Position numbers and translations under genes: made by a program
Notes under the pieces: model-generated
Database searches by the model: none
The model's input: only the letters and a program-made list of their open reading frames with translations
What the model was told of the DNA's origin: nothing
Part shown: one piece after another, positions 9,318 to 17,050 of the stretch
Layout: each line of letters starts with the position of its first letter
Numbering within the stretch: the stretch's first letter is position 1
NCBI RefSeq assembly: GCF_000620625.1
Contig: NZ_JIAW01000006.1
Coordinates: 1 to 64,000 of the forward strand
Length of the DNA: 64,000 nucleotides
Direction of reading: 5' to 3'
Source of the DNA: Mycobacterium sp. URHB0044
Lineage (GTDB): Bacteria > Actinomycetota > Actinomycetes > Mycobacteriales > Mycobacteriaceae

Positions 9318-9740
9318 CTAATGGGAGCGCAGCGCGGCGGTCAACGCCGGTAGCCACCCGCGGTCGGCAGGCACCCATGCCAGGCCGTCGAGCTCCTCGG
9401 CGGTCACCCAGCGCAGTGCGCGGTGATCGCGGGGTGCCACGGTGCCGCGCGTCCGGGTGACGAGATAGGCGCGCAAGGTCATGGTGTCGCCGAGCGGCAC
9501 GTCGTGACCCAGCCGCTCCCCCACGACGACGTCGATGCCGAGTTCTTCTTCGAGTTCGCGCGCGAGGGCGTCGGCGTCGCTCTCCCCCGCCGCAACCTTG
9601 CCGCCGGGCAACTCCCACAGCCCGGCCAGCTCCGGCGGCCGGGCGCGCTGCGCCACCAGCAGCGTGTCGCCGGTACCCTCCCCCGTCCCTTCGCCCGCCC
9701 TGGCGATCAGCGCTCCTGCGACGACGATCTGGTTTGGCAC
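9318..9740 (-). CDS. mutT2: MutT2, Nudix pyrophosphohydrolase
   Basis: 140 residues. Nudix hydrolase; the M. tuberculosis counterpart hydrolyses dCTP analogues and oxidised nucleotides to clean the pool. The Nudix box is complete: [20 protein letters not shown] followed by ELGID. The GTG at 9738-9740 gives [10 protein letters not shown], which lines up with remembered MutT2, whereas a longer frame would run through the neighbouring gene's promoter. A Gly/Glu/Thr-rich loop ([12 protein letters not shown]) replaces a shorter turn after the first strand. It is divergent from the pterin dehydratase gene, with a perfect palindrome between them. Confidence 0.93.
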   Translation of the reverse strand: MPNQIVVAGALIARAGEGTGEGTGDTLLVAQRARPPELAGLWELPGGKVAAGESDADALARELEEELGIDVVVGERLGHDVPLGDTMTLRAYLVTRTRGTVAPRDHRALRWVTAEELDGLAWVPADRGWLPALTAALRSH

Positions 9741-9745
9741 GGCAG

Positions 9746-9761
9746 CGACGGTATACCGTCG
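9746..9761. promoter_or_regulatory. 16-bp perfect palindrome between mutT2 and the pterin dehydratase gene
   Basis: CGACGGTATACCGTCG reads identically on both strands. It fills most of the 25 bases separating the two divergent start codons, so it could be an operator controlling both. TATACC within it is 8 bases before the ATG at 9766, so it may double as a -10 element for a leaderless transcript. The regulator is unknown. Confidence 0.6.
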
Positions 9762-9765
9762 AATC

Positions 9766-10050
9766 ATGGCTGTGTTAACGGACGAACAGGTAGACGCCGC
9801 ACTGCCCGAGCTCGACGGCTGGGAGCGCTCCGACGGTGCGCTGCGCCGGTCGATCAAGTTTCCCGCGTTCCTCGACGGAATCGACGCGGTGCGGCGCGTC
9901 GGCGAGCACGCCGAGCAGAAGGATCATCACCCCGACATCGACATCCGTTGGCGGACAGTGACCTTCGCGCTCGTCACGCATTCGGAGGGCGGCATCACCG
10001 ACAAGGACGTGGAGATGGCCCGCGACATCAACGGGATCGTCGCCGACTAG
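9766..10050 (+). CDS. Pterin-4a-carbinolamine dehydratase
   Basis: 94 residues. Dehydrates 4a-hydroxytetrahydropterin during pterin cofactor recycling; many bacterial members have no known hydroxylase partner. The family signature [15 protein letters not shown] contains the paired histidines of the active site, followed by [15 protein letters not shown]. Length is typical. There is no ribosome site before the ATG, and the start is only 25 bases from mutT2, so a leaderless message is likely. The 3' end overlaps pimE by 23 bases on the opposite strand. The neighbourhood matches Rv1159A in M. tuberculosis. Confidence 0.94.
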   Translation: MAVLTDEQVDAALPELDGWERSDGALRRSIKFPAFLDGIDAVRRVGEHAEQKDHHPDIDIRWRTVTFALVTHSEGGITDKDVEMARDINGIVAD

Positions 10051-11197
10051 CGGCGATCCAGCCGAGCGTCGCCAGCGTCGCCACGATGTAGACCAGGCCG
10101 GCCCAGGCCAGATACCAGGGCCGGTCGATCCGCCAGATCGTCGGCTGGGCGAAGCTCAGCAGCCACGGCACGCCGATCAGGGTCAGCGCCAGCCAGCCCC
10201 AACCCAGGACTCGCGCGCCACTGCGTTCGCGCAGCGCGCCGTGCAACAGCCAGATCATCAGCGGTATCAACCACACCCAGTGGTGGGTCCACGAGATCGG
10301 CGAGAGCAAAAGCCCGAACAACTGGACGACGACGATGGCCCCGAGCCGGTCGTCGGCACCCACGGCACGCCACGCCAGAAACGCCAGCACCGCCGTCAGC
10401 GCCACCGCTGCCAGCACCAACGGTCCGTACCCGGCGTCGTGACCGAGGATGCGGGAGATGCCGCCGCGCCACGACTGGTTGAACGACGTACCGATCGGCC
10501 CGATCCGGCTGGCGTCGCCGAGCAGGTCGGTGAAGTAGAACTTCGCCTGGTCACCGAGCACCACGACCGACACGCCGATGGTCGCGAAGAACACCACCGC
10601 CGAGAACAGTGCCGCACCCCATCGTCGGGCTCCGACGAAGTAGAGCCCGGATATCGCGGGCGTCAGCTTCACCCCCGCGGCGAGCCCGACCAACAGTCCG
10701 GACACCCACCACCGGCTGCTGTAGACCGCGAACAGCACGGCGAGCACTAAGACGACGTTGATCTGGCCGTAGTCGAAGGTGCTGCGCAGCGGTTCCGTCC
10801 AGATGCCGACCGCGGTCCACAGCATCGCGAGACGGTGATCGGAGCGGCCGAGAAGCCGAAGGGACAGCCACACCACTCCGTACAGCGCGACGACGATCCC
10901 GACCTGCCATGCGAACGCGAGCACGCCGAACGGCACCAGGTGCAGCGGGGCGAACACGACGGCCGCGAACGGCGGATACGTGAAGGGCAGCGGAAAGTCG
11001 GGCGTCTGGTCGGCGTAGACGTAGTCGTAGAGCGGATCACCGGTGCCGATGGTGGCCGCTCCGCCGACGTAGACGTGCAGGTCGACGAAGTTCGCGCCGT
11101 TGGACACCAGGTAGGTCCATGCGAACCGTGCCGCGACGCTGGCCACGAACAGCCACGGCGCCATCGTCGCCAGGCGCGTGGCGGCCCGTTTCGCCAC
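10028..11197 (-). CDS. pimE: PimE, polyprenol-phosphomannose-dependent mannosyltransferase
   Basis: 389 residues. Adds an alpha-1,2-linked mannose to Ac1PIM4 at the periplasmic face, committing it to polar PIMs, and uses polyprenol-phosphomannose as donor. A GT87-type multispanning protein: the first external loop contains [12 protein letters not shown] with the conserved Asp, followed by [12 protein letters not shown], and [12 protein letters not shown] and [15 protein letters not shown] are close to remembered PimE. About ten hydrophobic segments. It starts with GTG. lpqW, its functional partner, is encoded 3.5 kb away on the same strand. Confidence 0.95.
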   Translation of the reverse strand: MAKRAATRLATMAPWLFVASVAARFAWTYLVSNGANFVDLHVYVGGAATIGTGDPLYDYVYADQTPDFPLPFTYPPFAAVVFAPLHLVPFGVLAFAWQVGIVVALYGVVWLSLRLLGRSDHRLAMLWTAVGIWTEPLRSTFDYGQINVVLVLAVLFAVYSSRWWVSGLLVGLAAGVKLTPAISGLYFVGARRWGAALFSAVVFFATIGVSVVVLGDQAKFYFTDLLGDASRIGPIGTSFNQSWRGGISRILGHDAGYGPLVLAAVALTAVLAFLAWRAVGADDRLGAIVVVQLFGLLLSPISWTHHWVWLIPLMIWLLHGALRERSGARVLGWGWLALTLIGVPWLLSFAQPTIWRIDRPWYLAWAGLVYIVATLATLGWIAASRRRSR

Positions 11198-11358
11198 GGG
11201 TGGGACGGGTTGGACGTCTATGCGGACGACTGTAGCGATCGGTCACGGTATGCCGTCTTGTCCATAACGGTTGCGTTAATGCCACACGTGTCACTTGAGT
11301 AACTTCAGTAACTCCGTAGCTTCGGTGGCGGACATGCCGTCAACGGATCGGGAGAACC

Positions 11359-11982
11359 ATGCACTTCACCAGAAAACTGTTCGCCACCAGCGTCATTGCG
11401 GCCGCGGGCGCGATCCCCGTCGCCTTGGCCCTCAGCGCTCCGGCGATGGCCGAACCGGCACCGGCACCGGCCCCCGCGCCCGCGATCCCCGGCATGCCGG
11501 GGATGCCGTTCCTCAACAACGCGCCGCAGATGTTGCAGGGCCTCGCGTCGATGTTCTCCGGCGCCTCGGCAGCACCGGCCGCAGCGGCCGCTGCCGCACC
11601 CGTCGCACCCGCACCCGCGGCGACCGCCTCGGTGACCCTGCCGCAGGCGCCCGCCGTGCCCGCCGCCCCGCTTAATACGCCTGCCCTTCCTGCCGCCGCG
11701 CCCGCAGCCGTGCAGGGTCTGGTGCCCGAGGCCGAGGTGCAGTTGCCGCAGGTCCCGATGAACCCGCTGCCGCTGCCGAAGGAGCTCAGCTTCCCCGGCG
11801 ACCTGGCCTCGCTGATGCCTGCCGGCACACCGTTGGCCAACCTGCTGCCGAAGTCGGCACCGGCCGTGCCCGCCGCTGCCGCGGTTCCCGGTGCCGCCGC
11901 CGCGGCACCCGCCGCGCCGGCTGCTGCGAGCGGGTTGGCGCCGCTGTCGCCGCTGATGTTCCCGACCGCTGCGCTGCCCTGA
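11359..11982 (+). CDS. Secreted Ala/Pro-rich protein, Rv1158c-like
   Basis: 207 residues with a clear signal peptide ending at AMA-EPAPA (about residue 31). The mature part is almost entirely Ala, Pro, Leu and Met (for example PAPAIPGMPGMPFLNN), with no recognisable fold. GGGAG lies before the ATG. It is followed 48 bases later by a second Ala/Pro-rich secreted protein, and the pair corresponds in position and composition to Rv1158c and Rv1157c of M. tuberculosis. Function unknown; a cell-wall or surface role is inferred from secretion and composition. Confidence 0.8.
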   Translation: MHFTRKLFATSVIAAAGAIPVALALSAPAMAEPAPAPAPAPAIPGMPGMPFLNNAPQMLQGLASMFSGASAAPAAAAAAAPVAPAPAATASVTLPQAPAVPAAPLNTPALPAAAPAAVQGLVPEAEVQLPQVPMNPLPLPKELSFPGDLASLMPAGTPLANLLPKSAPAVPAAAAVPGAAAAAPAAPAAASGLAPLSPLMFPTAALP

Positions 11983-12030
11983 GCCATCCCGCTCTGAGCC
12001 GCTGCAACCACTGAATACACGGGGAGATTC

Positions 12031-12999
12031 ATGTCATCGACGAGGACGCTGCTAGTCGCACTCGGTACGTCGGCCACTCTTGTGTTGGGCGGCCTCCCGG
12101 TCGCCCACGCGGAGCCGGCGCCGCCATTGCCTCTGCCCATCAGCGGGTTGCAGGCACCGGGCCTGCCAGCCATGCAGAGCCTCGGGCCCGCCATCCAGCA
12201 GGCGGCGGGCGATCCGACGAACGCGGCGTCGATGCTGATGGCCGCCGCTGCGGCGTTCGCGGGCAACAGTGCCGCGCCGGCCGATTCGAAGAACGTGGCT
12301 GCCGCGGTCAACCAGTTCGTCGCCGATCCGCAGGTGGCGCACGTGCCCGCGGCGGGTGCGGTTCCCGGCACGGAAGCGCATCTCCCCCAGGGCGTGAACC
12401 CGGCGAATGCCGTCGGGCCCGCGCCGGAGGCGGCGCCCGCTGCCGCGCCCGTCCCCGCTCCGGAAGCGGCGCCCGCCCCGGACGCCGTCCCCGTCCCCGC
12501 TCCTGACGGCGTTCCCGCTCCGCCCGCCGAGGCCGCCGCTGCCCCGGCACCGGACGGCGCCGTCGCTCCCGGCCCGGCACCCGCACCGGAAGCGACGACG
12601 ACGCAGGACTTCATGTACCCGTCGATCAGCAACGGCTGCCTGGCCGACGGCGGAAACGTTCTGGCGACGGCGATTTCAGTCGCCGGGCCGGCGAAGATCC
12701 CGGCGCCGGGCCCCGGTCCGGGCCAGACGGCCTACGTGTTCACCGCCATCGGCACGCCGGGCCCCGCCACCGAGCAGAAGCTGCCCCTCAACGTCACGTG
12801 GGTGAACCTGACGACGGGCAAGTCGGGCGGCGCCACGCTCAAGCCGCAGGCGGACATCAACCCCGACGGCCCGACGACGCTGACCGCCATCGTCGACACC
12901 GGTTCGGGCAGCATCATGTCGACGATCTTCGGCCAGGTCACGACCACCGAGAAGCAGTGCCAATTCATGCCGACCATCGGGTCGACCGTCGTCCCCTGA
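12031..12999 (+). CDS. Secreted Ala/Pro-rich protein with C-terminal domain, Rv1157c-like
   Basis: 322 residues. Signal peptide cleaved near VAHA-EPAPP (about residue 27). Residues 28-125 are mildly hydrophobic and Ala-rich, residues about 125-190 are repetitive Ala/Pro/Glu, and residues about 190-322 form an ordinary globular-looking domain (MYPSISNGCLADGGN, LPLNVTWVNLTTGKSGG) with two cysteines that could form a disulfide. Preceded by GGGGAG. Probably co-transcribed with the gene at 11359. A strong hairpin follows the stop. Confidence 0.8.
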   Translation: MSSTRTLLVALGTSATLVLGGLPVAHAEPAPPLPLPISGLQAPGLPAMQSLGPAIQQAAGDPTNAASMLMAAAAAFAGNSAAPADSKNVAAAVNQFVADPQVAHVPAAGAVPGTEAHLPQGVNPANAVGPAPEAAPAAAPVPAPEAAPAPDAVPVPAPDGVPAPPAEAAAAPAPDGAVAPGPAPAPEATTTQDFMYPSISNGCLADGGNVLATAISVAGPAKIPAPGPGPGQTAYVFTAIGTPGPATEQKLPLNVTWVNLTTGKSGGATLKPQADINPDGPTTLTAIVDTGSGSIMSTIFGQVTTTEKQCQFMPTIGSTVVP

Positions 13000-13016
13000 C
13001 CGCCGCCCCTTCCATG

Positions 13017-13075
13017 CCGAAATAGCATTCCCCGTCGTTGCAGCGGTGGCTCAACGACAGGGAATGCTGTTTCGG
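13017..13075. terminator. Long hairpin after the Ala/Pro-rich pair
   Basis: Arms 13017-13040 and 13052-13075 (24 bases each, one G-U pair and one mismatch) around an 11-base loop. It lies between convergent genes (the secreted protein at 12031 and the DUF1059 gene), so it probably ends transcription from both sides. No long T tract follows, as is usual in mycobacteria. Confidence 0.7.
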
Positions 13076-13082
13076 CGGCCGG

Positions 13083-13232
13083 TCAGTAGGCCATGAAGAG
13101 GATCATTTCCCGGTCGTATTCGCGGCCGGGGTGCGCCTCAGCAAGGTGAGTCTGGGCCTTCTCGACCAGATCGTCCTCGTCGGAGCCAGAGATCGCCTCA
13201 CCGCACGGGCAGTTCAGATGTGTTTTCGCCAT
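13083..13232 (-). CDS. DUF1059 small protein
   Basis: 49 residues: a short acidic protein beginning MAKTHLNCPCGEAISG and ending MILFMAY. The CPCG knuckle near the N-terminus and the later AHPG correspond to the DUF1059 family of small, possibly metal-binding actinobacterial proteins. Function unknown. It converges with the secreted protein gene across the hairpin at 13017 and is divergent from the nitroreductase gene, whose start is 32 bases away. Confidence 0.8.
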   Translation of the reverse strand: MAKTHLNCPCGEAISGSDEDDLVEKAQTHLAEAHPGREYDREMILFMAY

Positions 13233-13264
13233 GTGTCAACGATCCCACGAGGAGGATGAGAGGC

Positions 13265-13924
13265 ATGGAGCTATACGACGTTATGCGCACCACCGGGGCC
13301 GTCCGGCGGTTCACCGGCGACCCGCTGCCCGACGACGTCCTCGAACGAATCCTCGACAACGCCCGGTTCGCGCCCAGCGGTGGCAACCGGCAGGGCGTGC
13401 GGGTGATCGCCGTGCGCGACACCTCGACCCGCGAGGCGCTCGCCGAACTGTCGATACCGGGCGCGCAACGCTACGTCGCGCAGATCGCCAACGGTGAAGC
13501 ACCGTGGAACCCGTTGCACCCGTGCGGGGTTGACGAGGAAACCATCAAGTCGGCCAAGGTCCCCGGCGCGGTCGCCGGCACGTTGCTTGGCGCCGAGGTG
13601 GTGCTGGTGATCTGCCTGAACCTCGGCGTAGCCGCGGCGTTCGACCAGGACCTCGACCGCGTCGGCGTGATCAGCGGCGCGTCGGTCTACCCGTTCGTCT
13701 GGAATGTGCTGCTGGCCGCCCGCAATGAGGGCTTCGGTGGTGTGCTGACGACGATGGTGGTGGCCAGCGAGCCGGGCGTGCGCGAGTTGTTGGGCATCCC
13801 GGCCGAGTCCGCGGTCGCTGCGATGGTGCCGCTCGGCAAGCCCGTGCACCAAGTCAAGAAGTTGACCCGCAGGCCGGTCGAGGAGTTCGCGACACGCGAG
13901 CGGTTCGACGGCGCGCCGCTCTAG
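13265..13924 (+). CDS. Nitroreductase-family flavoprotein
   Basis: 219 residues. FMN-dependent NAD(P)H oxidoreductase fold. The N-terminal MRTTGAVRRFTGDPLPDDVL and FAPSGGNRQGVR carry the flavin-phosphate binding Arg and Ser/Asn residues, and the C-terminal part (NEGFGGVLTTMVV, LGIPAE, VPLGKPV) is typical. The true substrate is unknown. I chose the ATG at 13265 because GGAGG lies nine bases upstream; upstream in-frame codons are either in the ribosome site or run into the DUF1059 leader. A hairpin follows the gene. Confidence 0.9.
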   Translation: MELYDVMRTTGAVRRFTGDPLPDDVLERILDNARFAPSGGNRQGVRVIAVRDTSTREALAELSIPGAQRYVAQIANGEAPWNPLHPCGVDEETIKSAKVPGAVAGTLLGAEVVLVICLNLGVAAAFDQDLDRVGVISGASVYPFVWNVLLAARNEGFGGVLTTMVVASEPGVRELLGIPAESAVAAMVPLGKPVHQVKKLTRRPVEEFATRERFDGAPL

Positions 13925-13938
13925 GCCCCTCCCCCCTG

Positions 13939-14000
13939 CGCCGACACTGCTGTCAGATCGCGAAAACGGCCCGGAATGCGATCTCCTAGCAGGCTCGGCG
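13939..14000. terminator. Imperfect hairpin between convergent genes
   Basis: 23-base arms at 13939-13961 and 13978-14000 share CGCCGA/TCGGCG, CTGCT/AGCAG and AGATCGC/GCGATCT blocks with five mismatches, loop 16 bases. It sits between the convergent nitroreductase and HhH-GPD genes and is probably a two-way terminator. Confidence 0.55.
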
Positions 14001-14015
14001 GGAAAGAGTTAGGCC

Positions 14016-14591
14016 TCAGGCTCGCGCCTTCGCTGCTGCCTTGGCGGCCTTCTTGAACGACCGCACCTTGTCCAGCGAGCCCGCGTCGACGACGTCGGCC
14101 ACCGACATGTGCGTGCCCGCCTTGCCGTAATCCCCCGCGGCCTCGCGCCAGCCCTTCGGCGTCACCCCGTACTGCTTGCCGAGCAGCGCCAGGAAGATCT
14201 TGGCCTTCTGCTCGCCGAAGCCCGGCAATGCCTTGAGCCGGCGCAACACCTCGCGGCCATCGGGGTCGCCTGCCGTCCACAGTGCGGCGGCGTCTCCGTC
14301 GTAGTCGTCGACGATGGTCTGCGCCAGGGTCTGCAGCCGCTTGCCCATCGACCCCGGAAACCGGTGCACCGCAGGGCGTTCCGAACACAACGCGATGAAC
14401 TTCTCGGGGTCGTAGTCGGCGATCTCGCGGGCGTCGATGCCACCCATCCGGTCGGCGATCTTCTTCGGCCCGGCGAACGCCACCTCCATCGGAATCTGCT
14501 GATCGAGCATCATCCCGACCAGCAGCGCAAAGGCATTCGACTCCAGCAGCGCATCGGCCGCCGGATCTTGAACCAGCTGGAGCTTCCCCAT
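14016..14591 (-). CDS. HhH-GPD-type base excision repair protein, Rv1156-like
   Basis: 191 residues. Helix-hairpin-helix DNA glycosylase superfamily: LVGMMLDQQIPMEVAFAGP at the front, and the hairpin LKALPGFGEQKAKIFLALLG, with the Lys/Asp region expected for the GPD motif appearing as EQKAKIF rather than a classic GPD, so activity is uncertain. The C-terminus is a basic Lys/Ala tail (SFKKAAKAAAKARA). Ordinary glycosylases of this fold are longer; this short form is conserved in mycobacteria next to the nitroreductase gene. Start ATG at 14589-14591, divergent from the histidine kinase gene by 47 bases. Confidence 0.8.
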   Translation of the reverse strand: MGKLQLVQDPAADALLESNAFALLVGMMLDQQIPMEVAFAGPKKIADRMGGIDAREIADYDPEKFIALCSERPAVHRFPGSMGKRLQTLAQTIVDDYDGDAAALWTAGDPDGREVLRRLKALPGFGEQKAKIFLALLGKQYGVTPKGWREAAGDYGKAGTHMSVADVVDAGSLDKVRSFKKAAKAAAKARA

Positions 14592-14638
14592 CGGCCCAGT
14601 CTATGGTGACGACAACCGCCCAGAAGCTGTGAGGTGAT

Positions 14639-15850
14639 ATGCCGGGCGAGATCGCGCTTGCGCTGGCGGCAGCTCTCATTCTCGCCACGGTCGTCGCCGC
14701 GGTCATCGCGGTGCGCACCCGCCGGGTCGTCGCCACCCCCACCGAGCGCGCCGTCCACGCCGCGCTGCACACTGCCTCGCTGGCGGCCCGCGCCCTGCGC
14801 CACGGGCTCGACGCCGACTCGGCGCAGCGGGCCGTGCCGCATCTGCGCCAACTCACCGGCGCCGACGCCGTCATCCTGTTCGACGAATCCGGCCAGGGGT
14901 CGGCCCGCGACCCGTCGGACAAGTCGACGTGGACACCCGATGCCCTCACGGCCGCCGAGCACGCCGCCAACGAGGCGCTGGCCGGCCAACGGCGGATCAT
15001 GTCCAAGCACCTGGCGGGCGCGATCATCGCGCAACCGCTGCTCACCGACGACGGCGACGTCATGGGCGTCCTCGTCACGATGACGTCCCGGGAGCCGGGG
15101 CCTGGCATGTTGGGCGCCATCGGCGAGGTCGCCCGGTACGCGGCCAGCCAGCTCGAACTCGCGGACCTCGACGCGTCCCGCGCACGGCTGGACCGCGCCG
15201 AGGTGTTGGCCCTGCGCGCCCAGATCAGCCCGCACTTCATCTACAACGCGCTCAATACCATTGCCTCGTTCGTGCGCACCGATCCCGACCGGGCCCGCGA
15301 GCTGATCCTCGAATTCGCCGACTTCACCCGCTACTCGTTCCGGGCGGCGGGCCAGTACACGACGCTGGCCGAGGAGTTGCGCAACATCGACCGCTACCTG
15401 ACGCTCGAGCGGGCCCGCTTCGGGAGCTCCCTGAACGTGCGGCTGCAGGTCGCGCCCGAGATGCTCAACGTCGTCGTCCCATTCCTCGCCTTGCAACCCT
15501 TGGTGGAGAACGCCGTCCGGCACGGACTCGCGGGCCGGGGCGGCGGCACCGTCGAAATCGTTGCGCGCGACGACGGCACCGATTGCGTCATCACCGTCGA
15601 GGACGACGGCGCAGGCATGGATCCCAACGCCTTGCGCTCGGGCCCGGCCGACGCGCTCGCCGACGCACCGGATGCCGGCGACCACTCGGCCCACGTCGGC
15701 CTGACGAATGTGGACCATCGGCTGCGCGCGGCATTCGGCAACGATTACGGTCTGGTGGTCGAGACAGCGGTGGACGCGGGCACCAAGGTGATCATGCGAG
15801 TCCCGAAGTTCCGGTCGGGTGTCCGGGCCGGCGGAGGTGCGACCAGGTGA
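14639..15850 (+). CDS. LytS-type sensor histidine kinase
   Basis: 403 residues. One N-terminal membrane helix (residues about 4-25), then a GAF-like sensory region (about 60-170), a short coiled segment, and a His_kinase/HATPase core. His199 in RAQISPHFIYNALNTI is the phospho-acceptor, and PLVENAVRHGL is the N box; EDDGAGMD is the G1 box. The family pairs with LytTR response regulators and senses carboxylates such as pyruvate in known cases. Gene end overlaps the response regulator start by four bases (GTGA). A GAGGTG ribosome site precedes the ATG. Context points to control of the adjacent symporters. Confidence 0.93.
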   Translation: MPGEIALALAAALILATVVAAVIAVRTRRVVATPTERAVHAALHTASLAARALRHGLDADSAQRAVPHLRQLTGADAVILFDESGQGSARDPSDKSTWTPDALTAAEHAANEALAGQRRIMSKHLAGAIIAQPLLTDDGDVMGVLVTMTSREPGPGMLGAIGEVARYAASQLELADLDASRARLDRAEVLALRAQISPHFIYNALNTIASFVRTDPDRARELILEFADFTRYSFRAAGQYTTLAEELRNIDRYLTLERARFGSSLNVRLQVAPEMLNVVVPFLALQPLVENAVRHGLAGRGGGTVEIVARDDGTDCVITVEDDGAGMDPNALRSGPADALADAPDAGDHSAHVGLTNVDHRLRAAFGNDYGLVVETAVDAGTKVIMRVPKFRSGVRAGGGATR

Positions 15851-16686
15851 GCAGGCCCCCCGGGAAGACGCCATCGCTGAAGACACTGACGGTGCTTGCG
15901 GTCGACGACGAGGCGCCAGCGCTCGACGAGTTGGCCTTCCTGCTCAATGAACATCCCGACATCGCCGAGGTGTGCCGAGCCGGCGACGCGACGTCCGCAC
16001 TGCGGGAACTGAACCGCCGCACCATCGATGCGGTGTTCCTGGACATCAACATGCCGGGTCTGAGCGGACTGGAATTGGCGAACGTGTTGACCAACTTCTC
16101 GTATCGGCCCGCCGTCGTGTTCGTGACCGCACACGACGACAAGGCGGTCTCCGCGTTCGACGTCGGTGCGGTGGACTACCTGCTCAAACCGATCCGCCAG
16201 AGCCGCCTCGACGAAGCCGTGCGCCGGGTGCTGGCCGTGCGGTCCGACACCGCGAGCGACGGCACCGGCCAGGACGAGGACAGCGACGTAATCCCGGCCG
16301 AGCTCGGCGGCATCACGCACCTCGTGCCACGGGCGAGCATCGGCTGGGTGGAGGCCGAGGGCGATTACGCGCGGCTGCATTCGGCGTCGGGTGCGCACCT
16401 GGTGCGGATACCGCTGAGCGTCCTCGAATCCCGTTGGCAGGAGCGGGGTTTCCAGCGAATTCACCGTTCCTACCTGGTCGCGCTACGGCTAGTGGTCGGC
16501 TTGCGCACCGCCGACGGCGCGGTGCTGGTCCGGTTGCGGGCGAACGGCGCCTCGCCCGCCGTGGAACTCCCCGTCAGCAGGCGTCAGGCACGCGAGCTGC
16601 GCGACCGGCTGGTCCGCGACCCCATGCGCAACCTCCGGCCTGCGGATCCGGCGATGAAAAATGAAGCGACCGGCGCCGATGACTAG
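15847..16686 (+). CDS. LytTR-type response regulator
   Basis: 279 residues beginning at GTG 15847, which overlaps the kinase stop. Receiver domain: acidic pocket AVDDEAP (Asp20, Asp21), phospho-acceptor Asp66 in AVFLDINMP, Thr in FVTAHD and Lys114 in YLLKPI. A linker (about 125-150, acidic) leads to a LytTR DNA-binding domain (about 155-260; GWVEAEGDYARLHSASG, RIHRSYLVAL). LytTR proteins bind paired imperfect direct repeats. The C-terminal tail overlaps the next small membrane gene. Likely target: the symporter genes that follow. Confidence 0.94.
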   Translation: MSRPPGKTPSLKTLTVLAVDDEAPALDELAFLLNEHPDIAEVCRAGDATSALRELNRRTIDAVFLDINMPGLSGLELANVLTNFSYRPAVVFVTAHDDKAVSAFDVGAVDYLLKPIRQSRLDEAVRRVLAVRSDTASDGTGQDEDSDVIPAELGGITHLVPRASIGWVEAEGDYARLHSASGAHLVRIPLSVLESRWQERGFQRIHRSYLVALRLVVGLRTADGAVLVRLRANGASPAVELPVSRRQARELRDRLVRDPMRNLRPADPAMKNEATGADD

Positions 16687-17050
16687 CGGACGGCCGCAAC
16701 GCGAGCGCGTGGTCCTCGCCCATCGCAGGGGTGCACGGAGCATCCGCACGCGTGTGGAGGTGCAGGAGCAGACCCTCGTCGGCGACGCCTTCGTGCGGGG
16801 GCTGGTGCGCGCTCAGCTCGGGTTGGCGCTGAGACTGGCGGCCGTGGCGGTGTGCTCGGTCGCCGCAATCCCCTTGCTGATCGGCGCGTTTCCCGAGATC
16901 GACGCGGTGCGGGTGTTCGGCATCCGGCTGAACTGGCTGCTTCTTGCCGTGTTGGTCTATCCCGTGCTGTACGGGGTGGGGCGGCTCTACGTGAGGCTGG
17001 CCGAACAAAGCGAACGGGACTTCGTTCGTGTCGTGGACGGTGAACCCTGA
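16679..17050 (+). CDS. Small two-helix membrane protein upstream of symporter (DUF485-like)
   Basis: 123 residues from the ATG at 16679; an ATG at 16661 in the same frame is also possible. A basic N-terminus (RPQRERVVLAHRRGARS) precedes two membrane helices (about 55-75 and 85-110). Its position directly before a sodium-solute symporter, with an ATGA overlap (17047-17053 region), is the arrangement of DUF485 proteins with ActP-type permeases, as in the second copy at 18926. Sequence similarity to DUF485 is weak, so family membership is inferred from topology and context. Confidence 0.75.
   Translation: MTSGRPQRERVVLAHRRGARSIRTRVEVQEQTLVGDAFVRGLVRAQLGLALRLAAVAVCSVAAIPLLIGAFPEIDAVRVFGIRLNWLLLAVLVYPVLYGVGRLYVRLAEQSERDFVRVVDGEP

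Noticed and set aside
16661..16678. Longer start for the small membrane protein before the first symporter
   Set aside because: The extra six residues are not informative; the ATG at 16679 lies next to the response-regulator stop, as in the other coupled starts, though the longer form is not excluded.
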